Below are positions 1 to 5,500 of a DNA stretch of 6,353 nt, one piece after another. A program made the position numbers and the translations under genes. Origin of the DNA: an uncultured Eubacteriales bacterium (GTDB lineage Bacteria > Bacillota > Clostridia > Oscillospirales > Acutalibacteraceae); contig ONXZ01000085.1 in assembly GCA_900321905.1 (NCBI GenBank), positions 1 through 6,353 on the forward strand, read 5' to 3'. How positions within the stretch are numbered: the stretch's first letter is position 1; every line of letters starts with the position of its first letter. Below the pieces are notes generated by a model. The model was not told the DNA's origin. It did not search any database and saw nothing but the letters and a program-made list of their open reading frames with translations.

Positions 1-62
1 TGGCGCCAAAACTACCGACCACTGACGATGTTGGAGAACCCCAACAGGCATTATTGCGAAAT

Positions 63-94
63 AAAAAGCGGCGGTCGGTAATTCTCGACCGCCG
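63..94 (-). terminator. Intrinsic terminator, minus strand
   Basis: A perfect 9-base GC-rich stem, CGGCGGTCG (69-77) and CGACCGCCG (86-94), with an 8-base loop. Read on the minus strand it is followed by C and then five T (63-67), ATTTC. This would stop transcripts running leftwards, such as read-through from hisZG across the small-gene cassette. On the plus strand there is no T-run. Confidence 0.75.
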
Positions 95-181
95 ACGCGC
101 ATGGCCTCGGCTCGAGGAGGCGCTGGAATCTGCGTGCTGGTTGTCGTGCGCCACAGCCTAAACTATCGGTTCTTTGGCAAC

Positions 182-216
182 CTGACAAAAGTGCCCAAAC
201 TGACAAATAGTCCCAA
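182..216 (+). repeat. Imperfect 17-base direct repeat, two copies
   Basis: CTGACAAAAGTGCCCAA (182-198) and CTGACAAATAGTCCCAA (200-216) match at 13 of 17 positions with an 18-base period. Each begins with CTGACA, close to a -35 element. TAAAAA at 221-226 or TAAAAT at 239-244 could serve as a -10, but the spacings (15 and 33 from the second copy) are not good. It may be a pair of regulator half-sites before the small-gene pair, or a decayed duplication. Confidence 0.4.
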
Positions 217-265
217 GGGATAAAAAAGCCTATACACGTAAAATGTGTAGGAGCGAGGGCGCAGC

Positions 266-327
266 CCGCCCCGTGGGCCCGGGCGGCGCCACGACACGAG
301 GGGGCCCCGACAGGGGCCGGCGTGGCG
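266..327 (+). promoter_or_regulatory. Tandem GC-rich hairpins in the leader of the Nif11-like gene
   Basis: Hairpin A pairs CCGCCC (266-271) with GGGCGG (281-286). Hairpin B is a two-tier stem: CGCCACG (287-293) with CGTGGCG (321-327), enclosing GGCCCC-GACA-GGGGCC (303-318). They abut each other and end about 18 bases before the ribosome binding site. No T-run follows, so they are not ordinary terminators; a transcript-stabilising or translation-controlling leader, or a mobile repeat, would fit. Confidence 0.5.
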
Positions 328-358
328 GGACAGTTTCGGCAGCCGGAAGGAAGAGAAG

Positions 359-508
359 ATGGACATCAACGATTTGTCCCCCGAGCTGCAGGAGAAGGCC
401 CGCGCGTGCGGTAGCGTCGAGGAGCTGCTGGCGCTGGCCAAGGAAAAGGGCGTAGAAATACGCATCGTCCACTATCAAACGGGCCAAACGGGTACGGTTA
501 TTAAATAG
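359..508 (+). CDS. Nif11-leader-like small peptide, C-terminus atypical
   Basis: ATG 359-361 has a purine-rich ribosome binding site (GGAAGGAAGAG, 346-356). The 49-residue product begins MDINDLSPELQEKARACGSV and continues EELLALAKEKGVEI. This matches the pattern of Nif11-type leader peptides of class II lanthipeptides and related modified peptides: a helix, ..ELxEKAxAC..xEELLALAKEeG. Such leaders normally continue (S/T)DEELEAISGG, a double-glycine cleavage site followed by a core peptide. Here the match ends at about residue 34 and the rest is RIVHYQTGQTGTVIK, with no GG, no cysteine and no recognisable core. It could therefore be a decayed or recombined precursor, or a Nif11 protein with another role. 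No modification enzyme or exporter is in the window. The GC-rich first two-thirds contrasts with the more AT-rich tail and the gene downstream. Confidence 0.6.
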   Translation: MDINDLSPELQEKARACGSVEELLALAKEKGVEIRIVHYQTGQTGTVIK

Positions 509-517
509 GAGCAACAA

Positions 518-691
518 ATGCACTTAACTTTTAAATTTAACACTTTTGGGATTATTTCTTTTTTGGTGCTGTGTGGGCTGTTTTGTTGGTTGTGCCCGGT
601 GCCAAATAATGCCTTTTGGCGCTACCTTATATATGGAGTGTTTGCGCTGGGGGCGTTTTTTGCCAGTTTTGTGATTGTCCGCCCCAAATAA
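518..691 (+). CDS. Small hypothetical membrane protein with two transmembrane helices
   Basis: ATG 518-520 follows a good ribosome binding site (AGGAG, overlapping the end of the upstream stop TAGGAG) by 6 bases and opens a 57-residue frame ending in TAA at 689-691. Two hydrophobic segments are clear: about residues 11-27 (GIISFLVLCGLFCWLC) and about 36-54 (YLIYGVFALGAFFASFVIV). They are separated by a short polar loop (PVPNNAFWR), and the tail is RPK. Three cysteines (19, 23, 26) lie in or near the first helix. The lysines at both ends suggest both termini are cytoplasmic. It starts 9 bases after the Nif11-like peptide gene, so the two are probably co-translated. I do not recognise the family; an immunity or accessory membrane protein is possible but unsupported. 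Confidence 0.6.
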   Translation: MHLTFKFNTFGIISFLVLCGLFCWLCPVPNNAFWRYLIYGVFALGAFFASFVIVRPK

Positions 692-750
692 CGGGCGTAT
701 CAGAACCTTAAAAATATGGTATTATAAAAACTATGGAAACTACCGTCATT

Positions 751-792
751 TTACAACTTATCGGTTTTACCGTTTGCTTTGGTTATTTTCAT
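751..792 (-). pseudogene. Truncated start of the next his-operon gene, probably hisD
   Basis: From ATG 790-792 the minus strand reads MKITKANGKTDKL and then TAA at 751-753. The strong ribosome binding site, the 16-base gap after hisZG and the sequence style (a short strand, then a lysine-rich turn) fit the N-terminus of a histidinol dehydrogenase, which often follows hisZ-hisG in Clostridia; HisD is normally about 430 residues. The following sequence does not continue in any frame on this strand, and the genes to the left face the other way. The reading is a hisD cut after about 12 codons by insertion, deletion or an assembly join. Alternatively it is a genuine tiny ORF. The hisD identity rests on context and a weak N-terminal resemblance. 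Confidence 0.45.
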
Positions 793-799
793 ATCAGTT

Positions 800-808
800 T
801 CCTATCCT
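800..808 (-). promoter_or_regulatory. Strong ribosome binding site after hisZG
   Basis: AGGATAGGA on the minus strand starts at the base after the hisZG TAA and ends 7 bases before ATG 790-792. Its strength and position show that a real operon gene began here, although the present frame is only 13 codons long. Confidence 0.6.
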
Positions 809-2422
809 TTAAACTTTTGAAGCAAGCTCCATATCCTCTAAAAACGCCTCAATTTCCTGCTTACGCAGCTTCATTGAAGCCATATTTACAATTACCCTTG
901 CGGAAATCGGCAGGATTTCCTCAACAACCTCAAGCCCGTTTTCTTTTAAGGTTGAGCCTGTTTCAACAATATCCACAATACCGTCCGCAAGACCGAGAAG
1001 CGGTGCAAGTTCAACACTGCCCTCAATTTTTATTACATCAACATCCATACCCTTTGATTTGAAAAATTCCTTTGCAACCTTGGGGTATTTAGAAGCAACG
1101 GTTTTGCGCTTATAGCCCGAGAAGAAATCCTCTCCCTTAGGGACTGCAAGAGCAAAACGGCATTTGCCGATGTTTAAATCCATAACCTCATAAAAGGCGC
1201 TGCCGTGCTCAACAATCGTATCCTTACCGACCACGCCGATATCGCACACGCCGTGCTCAACGTAAGTAATTACGTCGGGCGCCTTTGAAAGCACCGCCTC
1301 ATAATTATCAACAGGAAGAATAAGGCGCCTGCCTTTGTTTTCAAGTTCAGATGTGTCAAGACCCATAGTCTTGAACAGAGCGACGGAACTTTTTTCAAGT
1401 CTGCCTTTAGTCAGCGCAATTCTGATTGGGCGCTCAACATTAATAACCTCGCGCATTGCTTCGCAAAGGGCGGATACCTCAACCGCAAAACCGATTGCAG
1501 GAGCGTCAAGTCCGAACTCGCCGAGCAGATTATCATACCTGCCGCCTGAAAGTACAGTCATTCCGCTGCCCTGAGCGTAGCCGTGGAAGATTACGCCCGT
1601 ATAGTAGTTTGAGCGGTTTACGAGTCCGAGATCAAGCATAATGCAATCTGAAAGTCCTGCACTGCAAAGTTTGTCATAAAGATTCTTCAGATAATCAAGA
1701 GCCGCTGAGGCAACTTTGTCAGAATAAAGTTTTTTTGCCTCGTCAATAACTTCTGACCCGCCAAAAAGACGTGGAAGCCTGCGGATAATCCTCGTTTCCG
1801 CAGAGTCACCGAGAGTGTCGAGCAAATCGCCGAGCGCTGCATAGTTTTTGCCCTCAATGAGTTTGCAGATGCTCTTTTTCGTTTCGCCGTCTATGTTCAT
1901 ATTTGCGAGGATTGCACCGAAGAAGGCAGCGTTGCCGATTTCGATTTTAAAGGAGTTGAAGTCGCACCTTTTAAGGCTTTGCGCCGCCATTGTTATAACT
2001 TCAATATCAGCCTGCATTGAACCGTCACCGATAAGTTCAACACCGCTCTGCGCAATCTCGTTTGGAACACCGTACAAATCTCTGCCGCGCACAAAAACAT
2101 TTTGACTGTAATAAAGGCGGACAGGCAGATTTCCACCGCCGAGCCTTGTTGCAACCATACGCGCAATCGGCATTGTATTATCAGGGCGCAGGACGGTTGT
2201 CCTGCCCTTTGAGTCGGTGAGTTTGAACATCTCGTCAGGAGAAATACCTGTATTATCGCTTTCAAAGACATCAAAGAATTCGATAGACGGTGTAATCACC
2301 TTGCGGTATTCATTCTCTTTAAAAAGATCTGCGAGGGTGCGCTCAACCTGACGCCTGTCATCACATTCTTCAAACAGATAGTCACGGCTGCCCTCGGGAG
2401 TTATTTTTGAATATTTTTTCAT
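809..2422 (-). CDS. hisZG: HisZ-HisG fusion: ATP phosphoribosyltransferase, regulatory and short catalytic parts in one chain
   Basis: This enzyme catalyses the first step of histidine synthesis, ATP + PRPP to phosphoribosyl-ATP + PPi. The 537-residue chain (from ATG 2422) begins with a HisZ domain (1 to about 327), a catalytically dead relative of histidyl-tRNA synthetase. It shows the motif 2-like LRPDNTMPIARM (RPDNT at 79-83), NYYTG (272-276) and SGGRYDNLLGEFG (from 292), while the synthetase motif 3 arginine is replaced in GFAVEVSAL. A short-form HisG follows (about 331-537): IRIALTKGRLEK, VEHGVCDIGVVGKD (about 388-401) and the PRPP-binding DIVETGSTLKENGL (484-497). It lacks the C-terminal regulatory domain of long HisG. 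The two parts are normally separate subunits of a hetero-octamer in which HisZ senses histidine; here only about five residues join them. Both halves look complete. It lies 78 bases after polC with its own promoter, and a strong ribosome binding site for the next gene begins directly after its stop. The fusion point is odd (see findings): a single-base sequence error that merged two genes is the main alternative. Confidence 0.95.
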   Translation of the reverse strand: MKKYSKITPEGSRDYLFEECDDRRQVERTLADLFKENEYRKVITPSIEFFDVFESDNTGISPDEMFKLTDSKGRTTVLRPDNTMPIARMVATRLGGGNLPVRLYYSQNVFVRGRDLYGVPNEIAQSGVELIGDGSMQADIEVITMAAQSLKRCDFNSFKIEIGNAAFFGAILANMNIDGETKKSICKLIEGKNYAALGDLLDTLGDSAETRIIRRLPRLFGGSEVIDEAKKLYSDKVASAALDYLKNLYDKLCSAGLSDCIMLDLGLVNRSNYYTGVIFHGYAQGSGMTVLSGGRYDNLLGEFGLDAPAIGFAVEVSALCEAMREVINVERPIRIALTKGRLEKSSVALFKTMGLDTSELENKGRRLILPVDNYEAVLSKAPDVITYVEHGVCDIGVVGKDTIVEHGSAFYEVMDLNIGKCRFALAVPKGEDFFSGYKRKTVASKYPKVAKEFFKSKGMDVDVIKIEGSVELAPLLGLADGIVDIVETGSTLKENGLEVVEEILPISARVIVNMASMKLRKQEIEAFLEDMELASKV

Positions 2423-2430
2423 ATAATTCA

Positions 2431-2436
2431 CTCTTT
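2431..2436 (-). promoter_or_regulatory. Ribosome binding site that decides the hisZG start
   Basis: AAAGAG lies 8 bases before the ATG at 2420-2422. A longer in-frame start, GTG at 2438-2440, would include this site in its coding sequence, would have no ribosome binding site of its own and would lie within about 10 bases of the predicted transcript start. The ATG is therefore preferred. Confidence 0.6.
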
Positions 2437-2441
2437 TCACT

Positions 2442-2461
2442 TTAGCGTGCTAATATGCTAA
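2442..2461 (-). promoter_or_regulatory. Candidate operator: repeated TTAGC half-sites over -10/+1 of hisZG
   Basis: On the minus strand TTAGCA occurs at 2456-2461 and again at 2448-2453, eight bases apart. The second copy forms the palindrome TTAGC-AC-GCTAA (2442-2453). This covers the -10 element and the predicted start point, where a repressor would block transcription. It could be a site for a histidine-pathway repressor. No known motif is matched with certainty, and short AT-rich symmetry can arise by chance. Confidence 0.35.
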
Positions 2462-2483
2462 CACAATAAAGTGGCATTGTCAA
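2455..2483 (-). promoter_or_regulatory. Sigma-A-type promoter for hisZG
   Basis: Read on the minus strand: a perfect -35 TTGACA (2478-2483), a spacer of exactly 17 bases, and a -10 TAGCAT (2455-2460, four of six consensus) preceded by an extended -10 TG at the right place (TGT-TAGCAT). The start point would fall near 2447-2450, about 25 bases before the hisZG ATG. It lies in the 78-base gap after polC. No intrinsic terminator is visible between polC and this promoter, so hisZG may also receive read-through transcripts. Confidence 0.75.
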
Positions 2484-2500
2484 TAATTTTATTTTTGATA

Positions 2501-5500
2501 TTAAAAACTAAAGAAAGATATCTGTTTAGATTCAGGCAAATCACCGAGCGCGCCTGCTGCACGAAGAGCGTCAACAACAGATTTGCCGACACCAGGCTCG
2601 TTAGCGAGGTCGTCTGACGCGATAAATCCTTCAGGATTACGCTCGACAGCCTCGGTAATAGCAATTGCCGCTTTGCCGCCGATACCGTCAATGGCATAGA
2701 ACGGAAGCCTGATTTTGCCGTCCTCAATTTTATACACGCGCCAGTCCGATTTATAAAGGTCAACGGGTAAAAACTCAAATCCGCGTGCAAGCATTTCAAT
2801 TACAATCTGGTTGACAACGTAGGTGTCCTCCTCTTTTTGAGTAACTTCAATGCCGTGGTTTTTCTTGTTTTTATACTCGTCCATCTTTGCCTTAACAGCG
2901 TCCTTGCCCTGCACAGCCGCCACGGCGTCAATAGCGCCGCCGCGAACAGTGAAGTACGCTGCGTAGAACTGAAGCGGATAGTATATTTTGTACCACGCAA
3001 TACGAAGCGCTGCGATAACGTAAGCCGCCGCGTGAGCCTTAGGGAACATGTACTTAATTTTGTAGCAAGAGTCAATGTACCACTGCTCAACGCCGATTTT
3101 CTTCATAGCGTCCTCAAAAGGCGGAAGTTCTTTTGGCGCTTTACCTTTACGGGTGTACTCCATAATTTTGAAGCAGTCCATCTTGGAAAGCGGTGACTCC
3201 TCACCTGTTTCACGCTCATACTTTTCGGCAACGTGGATAAGGTGAGTCATAATATCGTCACGGCAGCCGATAACGTTAGAGATATCGCAAGTGCCGTTGT
3301 GGATAAGTTCCTGCGCATTGCCGAGCCACACGTCCGTGCCGTGAGACAGACCCGAAATCTGTAGAAGGTCGGCAAACGTTTTTGGCTGCGCTTCGGTAAG
3401 CATACCGATAACAAACGGCGTACCCATTTCAGGGATTGCAAGGGTGCCGGTTTCGCAATCGATATCATCAGGACTAACACCGATTGGCTCGGTGGAAGTT
3501 ATGAGTTTGTAAAGGTTCGGGTCGGACAAATCAACGTCCATAACAGGTATGCCCGTTGAGTCCTCAAGATATTTATAAAGGGTTGGATTATCATGACCGA
3601 GTTCATCGAGTTTAAGAAGCGTATCGTGCAGCGAGTTCTTAAAGTCGAAGTGAGTTGTGTATGTACCTTTTTTCTCATCGTTTGACGGATACTGAATAGG
3701 TGTAAAGTCCTCAACCGTGTACTCGTCAGGCACAACAACCATACCGCCCGGGTGCTGACCCGTGGTGCGCTTGATACCTGTGCAACCGACTGTCAGGCGG
3801 TCAATCTCCGCCTTTGGCGTGATTGCAAGCAGGTCGCGTTCTTCAAGGTACTTAACGACATAGCCGTAAGCGGTTTTGTCTGCTACTGTCGCCATTGTAC
3901 CTGCCTTGAACACATACTCTTTACCAAACAGTTCCTCTGTGAATTTGTGCGAGCGCGACTGATATTCACCTGAGAAGTTAAGGTCGATATCAGGCTCTTT
4001 GTCGCCGTTGAATCCGAGGAAGGTTTCAAACGGAATCTCGTGACCGTCACGCTTCATAGGCTCGCCGCATTCAGGGCAATTCTTAACGGGAAGGTCAAAG
4101 CCTGAGCCGTATTCGCCGTTGAGGAAAAATTCGGAGTGTTTGCACTTTTTGCAGTAGTAGTGCGGTGCAAGCGGGTTAACCTCGGAAATACCGCCGAAGT
4201 GTGCCGCAAGCGATGAGCCTACAGAACCACGCGAGCCGACAAGATAGCCGTTGCGCTCGCTCTCCTCAACAAGGCGCTTTGCGATAACATAAAGCACGCC
4301 GTAGCCGTTTGAGATGATACAGTTGAGTTCCCTCTCAAGTCGGGCAGCGATATACTCAGGCACAGGGTCGCCGTAAAGTTCTTTAGCCATAGACCAGCAC
4401 TTTTCGGTAAGTTCGTCATCGGCTCCGTCAATATGCGGCGCAAACTGTCCGGGCGGAATCGGCGGAATATTATCCCACACCATATCGGCAATTTTGTTTG
4501 GATTGTCGATAACAAATTCCTTTGCCCTGTCGCCTGCCCAGGCGAAGTCCTGCAGCATTTCGTCAGTAGTTTTGAAGTACAGCGGAGCCTGCTCGTCAGC
4601 GTCATCAAATCCCTTTGAAGCCATAATAATGGCGCGGAACTTTGAGTCTTTCTCGTCCATAAAGTGAACGTCGCCTGTCGCAACTACGGGTTTGCCGAGT
4701 GTGTCGGCAAGTTCAACGACCTTTTTGTTGATGTTAATAAGGTCGTCCTCGCTGTTAATATTCTGATGAAGTTCACGTTCAGAGCGAATCATAAACGCAT
4801 TGTTGCCGTTTGGCTGAATTTCAAGATAATCGTAAAACGCGGCAAGTTTCAAAAGTTCTTCGTCACTCTCACCGCGAAGAATTGCCTGTATAATTTCGCC
4901 CTGCTCGCAGGCAGAGCCGACAAGTATGCCGTCGCGCTTTTTGGCAAGCATTGACTTTGGAATAAGCGGTCTGTTTTTGAACGTTTTAACGTTTGAGTGC
5001 GAAATCATCTCGTACAGATTCTTCCTGCCGTATCTGCGCTCTTCCTTAGGAATTGAGTCATCAAACGAGTTGTCCTCTTTGACAAGCAGGATAATATGGT
5101 GACGGCGGAATTCCTTGAGTTTCATATTCATAAAATCAGGATACAGGCTATCGTCAACAAGGTATCCTTCCATACCGAGTATAAGTTTTATGCCGTTTGC
5201 CTTTGCTGCAGAATAAGCCTCAGGCAGAGCCTGCACAACGCCGTGGTCGGTAACAGCAATAGCCTTGTGACCCCACTTTGCAGCACGTTTTACAAGTTCT
5301 TTAGGCGCAGTCATACCGTCCATATCGGACATTGTTGTATGCAAATGGAGTTCAACACGCTTTTCTTCAGCGGTGTCCATCTTCTCCGCCTTTTGCACCT
5401 TTTCAATAGAATTAGGACGAAGCACCGATTCGTTAGAAAACTTATCAAACTGATATGAGCCGTTTATGATAAGCGTACCGCCCGCCTCGATAGTTTTGAG

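Larger units (their letters stand above)
1..358. other. Gene-free structured region upstream of the Nif11-like gene
   Basis: No convincing gene is seen on either strand in these 358 bases; open frames of 70-100 codons crossing it lack family signatures and ribosome binding sites. The region holds the palindrome TGGCGCCA at 1-8, a 6-base stem TGTTGG/CCAACA (29-46), a strong minus-strand terminator (63-94), a CCTCG-GCT-CGAGG hairpin (about 105-117), an imperfect direct repeat (182-216), and a block of about 85% GC (251-330) with two stable hairpins directly before the Nif11-like start. The density of stems suggests a dispersed intergenic repeat or a structured RNA leader. Confidence 0.5.
692..808. 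other. Convergent intergenic stretch with likely junction
   Basis: This 117-base AT-rich interval lies between the plus-strand membrane-protein gene and hisZG. It contains the truncated his gene start. CGGT-TTT-ACCG at about 761-771 is a small hairpin within that stub. CGCCC (680-684) and GGGCG (693-697) pair across the stop of the membrane-protein gene with no T-run after them, so they are at most a weak terminator. No good intrinsic terminator for either side is visible. Confidence 0.4.

Noticed and set aside
28..80. Plus-strand mini-ORF MLENPNRHYCEIKSGGR
   Set aside because: Only 17 codons, no ribosome binding site, and it runs through the arm of a terminator stem; more likely part of a repeat-like non-coding element.
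243..455. Plus-strand 70-codon frame
   Set aside because: It reads through the hairpin block in another frame (Arg/Gly/Pro-rich) and overlaps the better supported 359-508 gene.
163..523. Minus-strand open frames of 97 and 100 codons
   Set aside because: They run antisense to the Nif11-like gene and the GC-rich hairpins, have low-complexity Ser/Pro/Arg/Leu content typical of shadow frames in GC-rich DNA, and lack ribosome binding sites or family motifs.
680..697. CGCCC/GGGCG hairpin at the end of the membrane-protein gene as a terminator
   Set aside because: The stem is only five pairs and is followed by TATCAGAACC with no T-run.
733..1062. Plus-strand 109-codon frame starting METTVILQ
   Set aside because: It lies mainly antisense to the well-supported HisG domain and has no ribosome binding site or recognisable domain.
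2429..2453. CIRCE-like element (TTAGCAC ... GAGTG) before hisZG
   Set aside because: The left half is close to TTAGCACTC, but the right half matches only GAGTG and the spacer is 11 bases instead of 9; heat-shock control of hisZG is also unlikely.
2458..2799. Minus-strand 113-codon frame overlapping the 3' end of polC
   Set aside because: It is out of frame with polC and covers its conserved C-terminus; no motif or start signal.
4219..4683. Minus-strand 154-codon frame inside polC
   Set aside because: A shadow of the conserved polymerase region in another frame; composition and sequence have no protein-family character.
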